DNA from: a virus
IMG/VR virus record: IMGVR_UViG_3300021364_000008
Coordinates: 35,004-99,003 of that record
Length of the DNA: 64,000 nt
Strand: one strand, 5' to 3'
Part shown: in pieces, positions 16,081 to 25,812 of the stretch
Numbering within the stretch: position 1 is the first letter of the stretch
How the letters are laid out: every line of letters starts with the position of its first letter
Program-made: the position numbers and the translations under genes
The notes under the pieces: model-generated
Databases searched by the model: none
What the model saw: the letters and a program-made list of their open reading frames with translations, nothing else
What the model was told of the DNA's origin: nothing

Positions 16081-16733
16081 GTATTTTTATAGCATTACCT
16101 TGTTATGGCGGAGTGGTTTGTGAGAAGACCACAATGAGTTTGTTTAATCTTGGAAAACTCTTTGTAAGAGAAGGAGTACCACACGGATTATTTACAGTTG
16201 CAAATTCTTCTTTGATTAGTCAAGGAAGAAGTAAGATTGCAAACTTCTTTCTAAATAATACAGACCACGAGTACTTGTTCTTCCTTGATAGTGATATTGG
16301 ATTTGATCCAACTTCAGTATTAAAACTTCTAAGTCATCAAAAGGATATTGTCGCAGCACCTTATCCTATGAAATCAATACCATTACGATACAATTATAAA
16401 CTTGCAGTTCCAGAAGAACGACAAGGTGATCTAGTTAAAATAGAACATAATGGTATGGGATTTGTAATGATTCATCGTAAAGTATTTTATGATATTGCTG
16501 CTGCTTATCCTGAACTGAAATATTATCCATCACTTGACGATAGTAATGTAAGACCAAGTGAACAAGAATATCATAACTCTTATCATTACTTTTTGGAACA
16601 TAAGAATGGACCAAGTTTTATGCCTGAGGATATTAGTTTCTTTTGGAGAGCAAGAAGTTTAGGTTATGAATGTTGGTTAGATAAAAGTGTACATCTCTCA
16701 CACACTGGATCTCACTTATTTGAGGAACGATAA
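16077..16733 (+). CDS. GT-A glycosyltransferase coupled to the first kelch protein
   Basis: A 218-residue enzyme with A-L-P-C-Y-G-G near the N-terminus, F-F-L-D-S-D-I-G-F-D (DXD metal site) near residue 70, then G-M-G-F-V-M-I-H-R and M-P-E-D-I-S-F-F-W-R-A, the acceptor loop with catalytic acidic residue. This matches the Anp1/GT2-like transferases common in cyanophages. It overlaps both neighbours by 4 and 1 bases, so it is produced together with the giant repeat protein that follows. That coupling suggests, but does not prove, that the virion protein is its acceptor. Confidence 0.75.
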   Translation: MSIFIALPCYGGVVCEKTTMSLFNLGKLFVREGVPHGLFTVANSSLISQGRSKIANFFLNNTDHEYLFFLDSDIGFDPTSVLKLLSHQKDIVAAPYPMKSIPLRYNYKLAVPEERQGDLVKIEHNGMGFVMIHRKVFYDIAAAYPELKYYPSLDDSNVRPSEQEYHNSYHYFLEHKNGPSFMPEDISFFWRARSLGYECWLDKSVHLSHTGSHLFEER

Positions 16734-19612
16734 TGCCGCAGACTGGAGTAAGAACTAACATCTTTGGTATTGGTGAAGTTTATGAACTTCAAAGAGAAGG
16801 TCAGTGGGTAGAAAAGAATAGAGAATCTTATAGGGAGTATGGGTATTTTGGTGGATTGAGAAATGGTCTTACAACATATTCTTTTTCAACTAGAATTGAT
16901 TATTCTAACGATACATCAACAGCAAATACAAGAGGAAATTTTAATTTAAATAGAAATTATATTGCAGCAACAGGAAACTCTAATTTTGGATATTTTGGTG
17001 GTGGTGGTGCTATTTCTACTATAGAAAGAATAGATTATTCTAATGATTCTGCTTTAGCTAGTATTAGAGGTCCATTAACAATAAGTAGAATTGCTGGTTC
17101 TGCAGTGGGGAACTCTAATTTTGGTTGGTTTATTTGTGGGCAAGTATCAAATGTAGATAGAGTAGATTATGCAAATGACTTAGCAACGGCATCAATAAGA
17201 GGTAATGAATTAGCAGATTTTTCCAGATATTCTTCTTTTGGTAATTCTAATTATGGTTGGAATGGTGGTGGAAATAATGCTGTATTCAATAACCCCACAT
17301 CAATGATAAGAAGAATTGATTACTCTAATGATTTAATTGCGCCAACAATTCGTGGACCATTTAATGGTTTTAGAAGATTATTTGGAGCAACAGGAAATTC
17401 TAATTTTGGTTATGCTGGTGGTGATTTTGGTGCATCATCAAGAATTGAACGAGTTCAATATTCAAATGATTTGGTAACTGCAAGTATAAGAGGTCCATTA
17501 AGTTCTGGACGAGGATATTTAACAGCAACTGGAAACTCCAATTTTGGATATTTTAATGGAGGTACTAATGTACCATCACCATCAGTTATAACTTATTCAC
17601 TTACAGATCGCATAGATTATTCAAATGATACAGTAACTGCAAGTGTTAGAGGTTCATCTCCTGTACCTCAATCATATCATGCATCAACCTCCTCAGCATC
17701 ATTCGGTGGTGCTCCTGTTTCATATCTTGGAGCACCTTGGACTGATACAAGTCCTTTTGGGTATTTTGGTGGTGGAAACAATCCAGGAGTTCCTGCAAGT
17801 TATTCAACAATAGATCGTGTTGATTATACAAACGATACAAATACTGCAAGTGTTCGTGGTCCATTGACTGAATTAAAATATGGATTAGCAGCAACAGGAA
17901 ATTCTAATTTTGGATATTTTGGTGGTGGTCTAAATCCTTTAATTACATATCCATCTACAATAGATCGTTTAGATTATTCAAATGATTCTTCTAACTCAAG
18001 TTCAAGAGGATTTTTAACCTCTGGTAGAACCATATTAGCATCGACAGGAAATTCTAACTTTGGATACTTTGGTGGAGGTTCTCTTGGAACATTATCAACT
18101 GTAGACAGAATACAATATTCTAATGATACTGCAACTGCATCAACCAGAGGTCCATTAAGTATAGGAAGAAGACAGTTAAGTGCTACAGGAAATTCTAATT
18201 TTGGATATTTTGGCGGAGGAACTTTTCCCGACTTTTCAACAATAGATCGCATTGATTATTCAAATGATTTATTAACTGCAAGTGCGAGAAATAATCTTCC
18301 AGAAGTACAAAGAGCACTTGCTGCTACAGGAAACTCTAATTTTGGTTATTTTGGTGGAGGTTATACTTCGTTAGTAAGACGATTGGATTATTCAAATGAT
18401 ACTTTCCCAATACTTACTAGAGGTTCTATAGCATCAAGAGGTTTAATTTCTGCAACGGGGAATTCAAACTTTGGATACTTTGGTGGAGGTCAATCTGGTG
18501 CTGGACCATTATCAACAGTAGACCGCATAGATTACTCAAACGACACCCAAACAGCATCAGCAAGAGGTCCATTGAGTGTTGCAAGGCAATATTTAGCAGC
18601 AACCTCCTCACAAGCATTTGGAGGTGCTCCAAACACCACCACAGATCCATTACCTGTGTATATAAGAGATGCTACGAAGTTTGATGATTCTAATACACTT
18701 GATTTACCATTTAAGAGAGTATTGGGGTCTTATGGGTATTTTGGTGGTGGTAGTGTTCCTTCTTTATATTCAACAGTAAATCGCATAGACTATTCTAACG
18801 ATACAACAAATGCATCTGTTAGAGGTTCATTAAGTCAAACTAGATATTCTCACCAGGCAACAGGAAATTCTAACTTTGGTTATTTTGTGGGAGGAAGAGT
18901 TGTTGCAGAACCATCACCTATTGTTTCTTCAAATGATAGAATAAATTATTCAAATGACCTTACATCATCTGTAATAAGAGGACCACTAGCATCTACATCT
19001 TATTTTACAAATGCAATCAGTTCAAATTCTTTTGGATATTTTGATAGTTTTGGTAATATATCAAAATTTGATTATTCTAATGATAATGCTACATCAATAC
19101 AAAGGTTTGTTAGAGTTAGAAGTCAAAATAGATATGGATTGAGTGGTAATTTGAATTTTGCATATTATGCTGGAGGTGGTGCTGGTGGAGGTGGTGGTGC
19201 AGTATCATTAATAGACAGATTAAATTTCTCAAATGATAGTGGAAATTCTGTTTATAGAGGAAATCTTACTTTTAATAAAAGTGAAACATCAAGTGTTGGA
19301 AATGATAATTTTGGATATGTTGGTGGTGCAAGAAGTCCAAGTCCAACTACCATAACTGCTGTTGATAGAATTGATTATTCAAATGATACAGCAACAGCAA
19401 TTTTTAGATTTAATTTAGATAGATTTAGAAATGCCTCAACAGGAAATTCTAACTTTGGATATTTTGCTATGGGTGCTGTAACTGCTGGAAATAGTGTAAA
19501 TTCGCAGATATATCGTTTAGATTATTCAAATGATACTTCTGTGGTTGTGAGATCAAACACAACTTATTCTTCTTGGTTTGCAAGAGGAACAACCAACGCA
19601 AGATCCTCATAA
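16733..19612 (+). CDS. Giant kelch-repeat virion protein 1 (three six-bladed propellers predicted)
   Basis: A 959-residue protein. After a 40-residue anchor ending R-E-S-Y-R-E-Y-G-Y, I count 18 repeats with the core D-R-I-D-Y-S-N-D-T followed by A-S-V-R-G-P-L-S and then G-N-S-N-F-G-Y-F-G-G-G. This is the kelch pattern of GG, an aromatic/hydrophobic strand, and R-G-P-L in place of the usual P-L-P. Breaks marked S-F-G-G-A-P or A-F-G-G-A-P fall after repeats 6 and 12 (about 17690 and 18605), so the protein is three blocks of six blades. The second break contains L-D-L-P-F-K-R-V-L-G-S. It ends T-T-N-A-R-S-S like its two paralogues. Probably a host-binding fibre. Confidence 0.75.
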   Translation: MPQTGVRTNIFGIGEVYELQREGQWVEKNRESYREYGYFGGLRNGLTTYSFSTRIDYSNDTSTANTRGNFNLNRNYIAATGNSNFGYFGGGGAISTIERIDYSNDSALASIRGPLTISRIAGSAVGNSNFGWFICGQVSNVDRVDYANDLATASIRGNELADFSRYSSFGNSNYGWNGGGNNAVFNNPTSMIRRIDYSNDLIAPTIRGPFNGFRRLFGATGNSNFGYAGGDFGASSRIERVQYSNDLVTASIRGPLSSGRGYLTATGNSNFGYFNGGTNVPSPSVITYSLTDRIDYSNDTVTASVRGSSPVPQSYHASTSSASFGGAPVSYLGAPWTDTSPFGYFGGGNNPGVPASYSTIDRVDYTNDTNTASVRGPLTELKYGLAATGNSNFGYFGGGLNPLITYPSTIDRLDYSNDSSNSSSRGFLTSGRTILASTGNSNFGYFGGGSLGTLSTVDRIQYSNDTATASTRGPLSIGRRQLSATGNSNFGYFGGGTFPDFSTIDRIDYSNDLLTASARNNLPEVQRALAATGNSNFGYFGGGYTSLVRRLDYSNDTFPILTRGSIASRGLISATGNSNFGYFGGGQSGAGPLSTVDRIDYSNDTQTASARGPLSVARQYLAATSSQAFGGAPNTTTDPLPVYIRDATKFDDSNTLDLPFKRVLGSYGYFGGGSVPSLYSTVNRIDYSNDTTNASVRGSLSQTRYSHQATGNSNFGYFVGGRVVAEPSPIVSSNDRINYSNDLTSSVIRGPLASTSYFTNAISSNSFGYFDSFGNISKFDYSNDNATSIQRFVRVRSQNRYGLSGNLNFAYYAGGGAGGGGGAVSLIDRLNFSNDSGNSVYRGNLTFNKSETSSVGNDNFGYVGGARSPSPTTITAVDRIDYSNDTATAIFRFNLDRFRNASTGNSNFGYFAMGAVTAGNSVNSQIYRLDYSNDTSVVVRSNTTYSSWFARGTTNARSS

Positions 19613-19615
19613 ATA
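19609..19615 (+). promoter_or_regulatory. Late-type promoter ATAAATA overlapping a stop codon
   Basis: (C)ATAAATA contains the stop of kelch protein 1 and lies 25 bases before the ATG at 19640. Confidence 0.55.
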
Positions 19616-19639
19616 CTCACAACTACATTATCATACACA

Positions 19640-20719
19640 ATGACTATATCAGGTGCAACTGAAACCTCATACGAATATCTTTACGAACACTTTCAACCAT
19701 CACAAGATATTCATATTTCTCATCTTCCACAAGAACTTAAGACCTCAACAAAACCAATTAAGATTCTGTGGGCACATCACGCATACGATCAACAGGTTTA
19801 TCAAAACTTCTCACACGAACAAGTTACTCATATCGTAACACCATCAAACTGGGCGAAACAAACACTATCTCATTTTCATAAAATACCAGAGAATAAGATC
19901 TCAGTCATTCCAAATGGTGTAGATACTCAATATACTTATTCAAACCAAAAACAAAAACAACTGATATATACCTCAATACCTTATAAGGCACTACCAGTCT
20001 TAGCAGCAGTGATTCCTTTGGTACATTCAATTCATCCTGATGCAAAGTTTAAAATCTTTTCATCTATGAGTCTTTATGGTCCACAGAATGATCCTTTTAT
20101 TGAACTTTACGATCACCTGAAGACTCTACCAAATGTAGAATACTCAAGGGCAATTGATCGTCAACAACTGATTCAACATTACCAAGAATCTGCATTCTTT
20201 ATCAGTCCTTGTATCTGGGAAGAGACTTTTGGTGTTGCTATGTGTGAAGCAATGAGATGTGGTGCATATCCTATCATCACAGACATTGGAGCACTGGAAG
20301 AAGTTGCAGGACCCAATCTTGCAACAGTAGTTCCTATTGAAGGTCAAAGAACTACACAAGGTTATGAAGTCACAGAACGATTTGTGAAGCAGTTTGCAGA
20401 AGCAACTTGTGTAGCATTAGATTACTTTGATAAAGACAGAAAGACTTATGATGAGGTCTCTAAGTCTTGTAGTGATTGGGTTACAAAGCAATATGATTGG
20501 AAGACTATTGCAGGACTATGGAAGAATCTTACAAAGTCATTACAGGGGCATACAGACACCTCTAGTGAGGTGACTACACCGAACGGAGCGACTGTAAGGA
20601 GCGGTGGTGTTGGATTTGCAAATAAGATCGTAGAAAGAAAAGGTGAGACTTATGTAGAAGATAAGGTAGTAGAAAGTTCGGTTGGGGGTTACTTCAACTT
20701 TGATAAATACAACAGATGA
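19640..20719 (+). CDS. GT4-like (GT-B fold) glycosyltransferase
   Basis: A 359-residue GT-B enzyme. The N-terminal domain includes W-A-H-H-A-Y and T-P-S-N-W-A-K then I-P-N-G-V-D, the usual end of the acceptor domain. The C-terminal domain has E-E-T-F-G-V-A-M-C-E-A-M-R-C-G, the E-x7-E donor-binding motif of GT4, plus a K-F-K-I-F-S-S strand. An insertion near 20545-20620 is GC-rich and contains two inverted repeats, giving a non-conserved S-S-E-V-T-T-P-N-G-A segment just before the C-terminus. It lies between kelch proteins 1 and 2 and overlaps the following gene. Substrate unknown; fibre glycosylation is an inference. Confidence 0.8.
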   Translation: MTISGATETSYEYLYEHFQPSQDIHISHLPQELKTSTKPIKILWAHHAYDQQVYQNFSHEQVTHIVTPSNWAKQTLSHFHKIPENKISVIPNGVDTQYTYSNQKQKQLIYTSIPYKALPVLAAVIPLVHSIHPDAKFKIFSSMSLYGPQNDPFIELYDHLKTLPNVEYSRAIDRQQLIQHYQESAFFISPCIWEETFGVAMCEAMRCGAYPIITDIGALEEVAGPNLATVVPIEGQRTTQGYEVTERFVKQFAEATCVALDYFDKDRKTYDEVSKSCSDWVTKQYDWKTIAGLWKNLTKSLQGHTDTSSEVTTPNGATVRSGGVGFANKIVERKGETYVEDKVVESSVGGYFNFDKYNR

Positions 20720-21651
20720 ATAAACACATAGGAATTTGGAGTTTTATGTCTATTTTACCTGAAAACAGTCTTGGTCTTCGTTCTATTGAAGAATTTTCTC
20801 AAGATAAAGATAAAGCAACAGAATACTTGAAGTCAGCATTTGATAATGTCTATAAGTACCACAAACAAGATTGTGAACTCGCTCAGGGTCGTACAAACTT
20901 TCAGTTAGAGAAGTTTGCTCTTCTTGAGACTTATACACCAGAAACTGCTTACGAAAGTGTTCTCAAGTCTAGAAAACAAATGGGAGAGGGTTTGCTCACA
21001 CTCCTGTTAGATCTCGCTGGGGAAGTAAGATCTTTTGAATATCGTTGGAAAGATAAGGATAAAAATGAACCTATTTTCTGGGAAGAAGCAGCACCCGCTG
21101 GTGGTTCTGGTAAAAAGTTGCTTTGGTTTGATCTTGATGAAATGAGATTGGTTCATAGATTAAAGTCAGCAGAACTTGAGGTTCGTGATCGTCTTTATCA
21201 AATGGAGCACTTAGAAAAAATGCTTCTTAAATTAAGAGAACAACTAGGTGGGGACTTGAGTAGGGAAAGATTCTTGGAAGCTGAACACAAATATTGGGAG
21301 ATTCGCTTCGCAGAGCAATCGGCGGATGAAATTTTGAGTCGTGAAACGGGAATTTCAATCGGCAATATTCATAGTATGAGAAGAGCATCTGCACCTTCAC
21401 TTGTTGATGATAGAAATCAATTGAAAGAAGGTTACTTACCAATTACTAAGATGCTTGAGAGTCCACAAGGAAGAATGGAATTTCTTGGAGACCTTCAACG
21501 CAAAATTGCTGAAGGTTATGAAAATGTAATGGATATTGATCTTGGAACTGGTAGATTTATTCCTGCAGCAGAAAGAAACAAACTTCGTCAACAAAAAGAA
21601 CAAGGACAAATTTCTGGTTCTCCAGAAAACACTGAGATTGTTGAGGAATAA
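20716..21651 (+). CDS. Conserved-looking helical protein of unknown function
   Basis: A 311-residue mostly helical, charged protein that I do not recognise. It has no Cys pairs, no signal peptide and no membrane segment. A central R-L-V-H-R-L-K-S-A-E-L-E-V-R-D-R-L-Y-Q segment is coiled-coil-like, followed by E-A-E-H-K-Y-W-E-I-R-F-A-E. The C-terminal 25 residues are Gln/Glu rich and disordered. It overlaps the GT4 gene by ATGA and is followed by a hairpin, so it ends a two-gene unit. It could be a chaperone or scaffolding partner for the neighbouring long repeat proteins; this is speculation. Confidence 0.55.
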   Translation: MNKHIGIWSFMSILPENSLGLRSIEEFSQDKDKATEYLKSAFDNVYKYHKQDCELAQGRTNFQLEKFALLETYTPETAYESVLKSRKQMGEGLLTLLLDLAGEVRSFEYRWKDKDKNEPIFWEEAAPAGGSGKKLLWFDLDEMRLVHRLKSAELEVRDRLYQMEHLEKMLLKLREQLGGDLSRERFLEAEHKYWEIRFAEQSADEILSRETGISIGNIHSMRRASAPSLVDDRNQLKEGYLPITKMLESPQGRMEFLGDLQRKIAEGYENVMDIDLGTGRFIPAAERNKLRQQKEQGQISGSPENTEIVEE

Positions 21652-21684
21652 ATAATATCGTTCGTGAACCGACAACCAGAACAT

Positions 21685-21713
21685 AAGGACGGGATTTACT
21701 CTTGTCCTTTTTT
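21685..21713 (+). terminator. Probable rho-independent terminator
   Basis: AAGGAC (21685-21690) pairs with GTCCTT (21704-21709) around a 13-base loop, followed by T-run. The stem is short, so strength is uncertain. Confidence 0.55.
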
Positions 21714-21718
21714 AATAT

Positions 21719-21725
21719 CTAAATA
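21719..21725 (+). promoter_or_regulatory. Late-type promoter CTAAATA
   Basis: CTAAATA directly follows the terminator T-tract and lies 20 bases before the ATG at 21746. Confidence 0.6.
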
Positions 21726-21745
21726 CACCAGAATATAATGATGAA

Positions 21746-22234
21746 ATGAAACATAAGATCCAAATTATAGACAACTTCCTTGACGAACCACTGACCTACA
21801 AGAACTCCAAAGACCCCAACGCAACACAAGAAATCTCAAATAAGATCGCTCATATCCTCCAAGCAAACATAAAACTCTCCTCATCCTCAAACACACCAAA
21901 TCAAATCTTTGCTGATTACTCTTGTGATTTTATTGCGATGCTTTATTTGGACTTTCCAACAGAATGTGTGAATAAAAAAGCAGTATCATTTTGGATGCAT
22001 AAAGAAACACAAGATGAAGAACTACCAAATGAAACTAAATTGAAATGGTTAGGACTTCAAAGTGTTGAAGAAATTGAGAAGTGTTATGATGTAAGTAAAG
22101 TTGAGGACTGGGAGAGGTATATGAGTTATTATATCAAATATAATCGCCTGATATTATTTGATGCGAAGATGTTTCATTCCTATGGTGATGAGAGTGATTG
22201 TAGGAAATTTAATATAGAGATAAATAATTTATAA
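21746..22234 (+). CDS. Small 2OG-Fe(II)-oxygenase-like protein (DUF6445-like)
   Basis: A 162-residue protein. The N-terminal I-I-D-N-F-L and the late N-R-L-I-L-F-D-A-K-M-F-H-S-Y-G resemble the first strand and the distal-His strand of cupin-fold 2OG oxygenases. They match the ends of the larger protein at 25187 (I-L-D-D-F-H and N-R-L-V-L-F-R-A-W-M-Y-H-S). The canonical HxD motif is not evident; W-M-H-K-E at about 83-87 holds the only nearby His. It may be a reduced or inactive relative. It directly precedes kelch protein 2, paralleling the oxygenase genes around kelch protein 3. Confidence 0.5.
   Translation: MKHKIQIIDNFLDEPLTYKNSKDPNATQEISNKIAHILQANIKLSSSSNTPNQIFADYSCDFIAMLYLDFPTECVNKKAVSFWMHKETQDEELPNETKLKWLGLQSVEEIEKCYDVSKVEDWERYMSYYIKYNRLILFDAKMFHSYGDESDCRKFNIEINNL
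22220..22226 (+). promoter_or_regulatory. Late-type promoter ATAAATA
   Basis: (G)ATAAATA lies at the 3' end of the preceding gene, 27 bases before the ATG at 22253. Confidence 0.5.
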
Positions 22235-22252
22235 TAGAGTTTCTGTGTCTAA

Positions 22253-25159
22253 ATGTCTGGAATATTTGGTCTTTCTGCTTATAACGATCAAAACTTAGCA
22301 GGTCTTATACCAGATAAGACCAGAGAATCCTTTAGGGAGTATGGGTATTTTGGAGGTGGAAATGCTCCAGGAAATGTATCAACAGTAGACCGAATAGATT
22401 ACTCTAACGACACAGCAACAGCATCAGTTAGAGGTCCATTAGATATTATTAAAAGAAATGTGGAAGCAACAGGAAACTCTAACTTTGGTTATTTTGGTGG
22501 AAGTTTACCACTAAGATCAACAGTAGACCGCATAGATTACTCTAACGACACAGCAACAGCATCAGTTAGAGGTCCATTAAGTCAAGAAAAATATTCTTCT
22601 TCTGCATCTGGAAATTCAAATTTCGGTTGGTTTACTGGAGGACATACAAATGACAATATAATAGATATTAATTTTTCAATTTCAACAATAGATCGTATTG
22701 ATTATTCAAATGATTTATCTACTGCTTCTATAAGAGGAAATTTAAATCAAAATAGAACTAATCATAGTATTGCTGGAAATTCAAATTATGGATGGATTGC
22801 TGGAGGAAATCTTGCAGTAAATGATTCTCCATTTTTTACTTCTGTTGAAAGATTGGATTATTCAAATGATGTTTCATTAACATCATTTAGATCCACATCA
22901 AATGATATATCAGGTCAAGGTAATAGTGCGACAGGAAATAATAATTTTGGATATTATCATAGAGCAAATTTTCCTGCAGGAACTAATAGAACAGATTTGC
23001 AGCGTATTGATTATTCTAATGATTTAATTAGTCCAACATTGAGAGGCAATTTAACTTTACTTATTACTGGTAGGGCAGCATCTGGAAACTCTAACTTTGG
23101 TTATTTTAGTGGTGGATCATTAGTTCCAGCAGGTTATGAGCCTAACTCTTCGGTTGAAAGAATAGATTATTCTAACGACACCACAATAGCATCAGTTAGA
23201 GGTCCATTATCTTCTGCAAGGTCTTCATTAGCAGCAACCTCCTCACACAGTTTCGGTGGATCTCCAATCTCACAATACGGAGTGTTTCCAAAACCTTTTG
23301 GGTATTTTGGAAATAATGCAAATTTTTCAAGATTTGATTTCTCAAATGATACATCAGCATCCGTAAGTAGAACATCAATTTCTGGAGTTGTACTTGTAGC
23401 AAAAGCAACAGGAAATTCAAATTATGCCTGGATTGGTGGAGGATTATTTTCAGTAAGTTCCAAAGTATATCGTTTTGATTATTCAAATGATAATGCTGGT
23501 GGAGTACAAAGAGGACCATTAAGTGCTGCAAGAGGATCTTTTGCAGCAACTGGAAATTATAACTTTGGATATTTTAGTGGTGGAATAGATCCTGGAGTCC
23601 CACCAAAGTATTCAATAGTAGACCGCATTGATTACTCAAATGATAATGTAACTGCTTTAAGAAGAGGTTCCCTGAGTGCAGTAAATTATAACCATACTGG
23701 AGTTTCAAATTTAAGTTATGCTTACTTTATTGGTGGAGGTGATGGACCAACAACAAAAACTTGGGTAGAAAGAATCAATTATTCTAATGATAATGCCTCA
23801 ACATCTTATAGATCACCATTACAAAATTCAAGACGACTTCTTGCATCTTCAGGGAATTCTAATTTTGCATATGTTTCTGGAGGAGATGTTGGTGGAGTAG
23901 TAAATTCTATTGTAGAACGAATTGATTATGCAAGTGATACTTCTGCAACAAGTATTCGTGGACCATTAAGTTTAGCAAGAGCTGGATTTGCAGGAACAGG
24001 AAATTCTAATTTTGGTTATTTTGGTGGTGGTGGTGCTCCTGGACTAGTATCAACAGTAGACCGCATAGATTATTCCAATGATACTGCAACTGCAACTGCA
24101 AGAACTACAAATACTTTTAGTGATGTAGTAGATTATGGTATTTCTCCACTCACACCAAGCAGTGCATTCTCACCAGACCAACTAATTAGAGGAACATCAA
24201 ACACTGACTTCCAACCAACTTCAACATTCTTTGATATTCAGTCAATGAGAAGAATTGAAGATACTACAAATGAAAGTGTGAAGAAGAGAGTGTTGGGGTC
24301 TTATGGGTATTTTGGTGGTGGTTTAAGTCCAGATGTATCAACAGTAGAAAGAATTGATTATTCCAATGATAATTCTTCTGGTTTAATTAGAGGACCACTA
24401 TCTGGAATAAAAAGACAACCAACAGGAGTTGGAAATAATAATTTTGGTTATATAGTTGCTGGTGGAATTTCTTCACCATCATTCGTATCATTAATAGAAA
24501 GAATTGACTATTCAAATGATTCTGTAAATACATCTATAAGAGGAAATATTGATAGATCTGTGGTTTCTGCATTTTCGGTTGGAAATGAAAAATATGGGTA
24601 TATTGCTGGTGGATTTTTATACAATTCAAGAGTCCAAAGAATAGATTATTCTAATGATAATTCAACACCGACTATTAAAGGATCTTTAAATAAATTGACT
24701 GCTGGTGCTGGAGCAGCAGGAAATAACAATTTTGGGTATTTTGGTGGTGGTGGAGATGCGTCTATTTATACTTCTATAGTAGAAAGAATTAATTATTCTA
24801 ATGATTCAATTAAACCTTCAATTAGAGGTCCATTAAGTTTAGCAAGAAGTAGATTGGGAGCAACAGGAAATAACAATTTTGGGTATTTTGGTGGAGGTAG
24901 AAGTTCTGTAGATACTTCAATTATAGAAAGAATAGATTATTCCAATGATACTGTATTAGCATCTGTAAGATCAAATTTAGTTTTACCATCATATGCAGTA
25001 TCTTCTACAGGAAATTCAAACTTTGGATACTTTATTGGGTTTCCATTTTTTAGTACACATAGATTAGATTACAATAATGATACAAATAATACTATTCTAA
25101 GAGGCGCTTTATCAGCTGTAAGATATAGAGCAGCAACAACCAACGCAAGAAACTCCTAA
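22253..25159 (+). CDS. Giant kelch-repeat virion protein 2 (three six-bladed propellers predicted)
   Basis: A 968-residue paralogue of the proteins at 16733 and 26687. An N-terminal anchor ending R-E-S-F-R-E-Y-G-Y-F-G-G-G precedes 18 counted kelch-like repeats. A break reading S-F-G-G-S-P follows repeat 6 (near 23240). A longer, unrelated linker of about 60 residues follows repeat 12 (24110-24300) and returns to the common K-R-V-L-G-S-Y-G-Y. The last residues are T-T-N-A-R-N-S. Blades 1 and 2 contain 64-base tracts (22378-22441 and 22516-22579) that I see differing at one base, showing recent duplication or gene conversion. Probably a receptor-binding virion protein. Confidence 0.75.
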   Translation: MSGIFGLSAYNDQNLAGLIPDKTRESFREYGYFGGGNAPGNVSTVDRIDYSNDTATASVRGPLDIIKRNVEATGNSNFGYFGGSLPLRSTVDRIDYSNDTATASVRGPLSQEKYSSSASGNSNFGWFTGGHTNDNIIDINFSISTIDRIDYSNDLSTASIRGNLNQNRTNHSIAGNSNYGWIAGGNLAVNDSPFFTSVERLDYSNDVSLTSFRSTSNDISGQGNSATGNNNFGYYHRANFPAGTNRTDLQRIDYSNDLISPTLRGNLTLLITGRAASGNSNFGYFSGGSLVPAGYEPNSSVERIDYSNDTTIASVRGPLSSARSSLAATSSHSFGGSPISQYGVFPKPFGYFGNNANFSRFDFSNDTSASVSRTSISGVVLVAKATGNSNYAWIGGGLFSVSSKVYRFDYSNDNAGGVQRGPLSAARGSFAATGNYNFGYFSGGIDPGVPPKYSIVDRIDYSNDNVTALRRGSLSAVNYNHTGVSNLSYAYFIGGGDGPTTKTWVERINYSNDNASTSYRSPLQNSRRLLASSGNSNFAYVSGGDVGGVVNSIVERIDYASDTSATSIRGPLSLARAGFAGTGNSNFGYFGGGGAPGLVSTVDRIDYSNDTATATARTTNTFSDVVDYGISPLTPSSAFSPDQLIRGTSNTDFQPTSTFFDIQSMRRIEDTTNESVKKRVLGSYGYFGGGLSPDVSTVERIDYSNDNSSGLIRGPLSGIKRQPTGVGNNNFGYIVAGGISSPSFVSLIERIDYSNDSVNTSIRGNIDRSVVSAFSVGNEKYGYIAGGFLYNSRVQRIDYSNDNSTPTIKGSLNKLTAGAGAAGNNNFGYFGGGGDASIYTSIVERINYSNDSIKPSIRGPLSLARSRLGATGNNNFGYFGGGRSSVDTSIIERIDYSNDTVLASVRSNLVLPSYAVSSTGNSNFGYFIGFPFFSTHRLDYNNDTNNTILRGALSAVRYRAATTNARNS

Positions 25160-25165
25160 TAAATA
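25159..25165 (+). promoter_or_regulatory. Late-type promoter ATAAATA at the stop codon of kelch protein 2
   Basis: The motif lies in a 31-base block (25136-25166) that is identical to 29585-29615 at the end of kelch protein 3. It is 23 bases before the ATG at 25187. Confidence 0.6.
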
Positions 25166-25186
25166 CCTCAAACAACCCACTACATA

Positions 25187-25810
25187 ATGAGACGCTCTAT
25201 CATAATACTTGACGATTTCCACGAGAATCCACAAGAAGTCCGTAACTACGCAATATCTGCAGAGTACTCCAAAGAAGAAACTGCAACTTTTCCAGGATCA
25301 AACTCAACAACAGGTTTCCAAGAAGACCTACTAAAATCAAAGATAGAATCAATTCTTCAAAGACCCATAAAACCCTCAAATACTTTTGGATACTTTAGAT
25401 ATTCTTGGGAAACATCCAATCAAGAAAATCCAAAACTCCAAAAAGTTCATGTTGATAATGGATGGGAGTTTGGTGGAGTTTGTTACTTATCAACACCAGA
25501 ACAACTCAAAGATAATCCAGATTCGGGAACATTATTCACAAGACATAAGATCTTAAAGACAGACGCAACACCAAGAACCAAAGAAGAAGCAGAACTCTTT
25601 GGTTATACTCATTATGATGAGTTAAGACAATCAATCATTTATGGTGATGGATTAGACTTGGATAAGTGGGAGGTGTATGCTCGTTGTTTGCCTAAGTTCA
25701 ATCGTTTAGTCTTATTCCGTGCTTGGATGTATCATAGTCATTTTGTAAATTTTGGTCCAAAAGATCCAGCACAAAGTCGTCTAGTTCAATTATTCTTTTT
25801 TAATACTTGA
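25187..25810 (+). CDS. 2OG-Fe(II) oxygenase-like protein, DUF6445 type
   Basis: A 207-residue protein with K-V-H-V-D-N-G-W-E-F-G-G-V-C-Y-L at about 86-101, giving the His88-x-Asp90 iron ligands. The distal His is probably 183 in M-Y-H-S-H-F and the 2-oxoglutarate-binding Arg near 198 in Q-S-R-L-V-Q-L. This is the arrangement of DUF6445 and prolyl-hydroxylase-like cupin enzymes. It should hydroxylate a protein or small molecule using O2 and 2-oxoglutarate. It sits between kelch proteins 2 and 3 and overlaps the sulfotransferase gene region by a TTGA junction. Its target is unknown. Confidence 0.7.
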   Translation: MRRSIIILDDFHENPQEVRNYAISAEYSKEETATFPGSNSTTGFQEDLLKSKIESILQRPIKPSNTFGYFRYSWETSNQENPKLQKVHVDNGWEFGGVCYLSTPEQLKDNPDSGTLFTRHKILKTDATPRTKEEAELFGYTHYDELRQSIIYGDGLDLDKWEVYARCLPKFNRLVLFRAWMYHSHFVNFGPKDPAQSRLVQLFFFNT

Positions 25811-25812
25811 TT

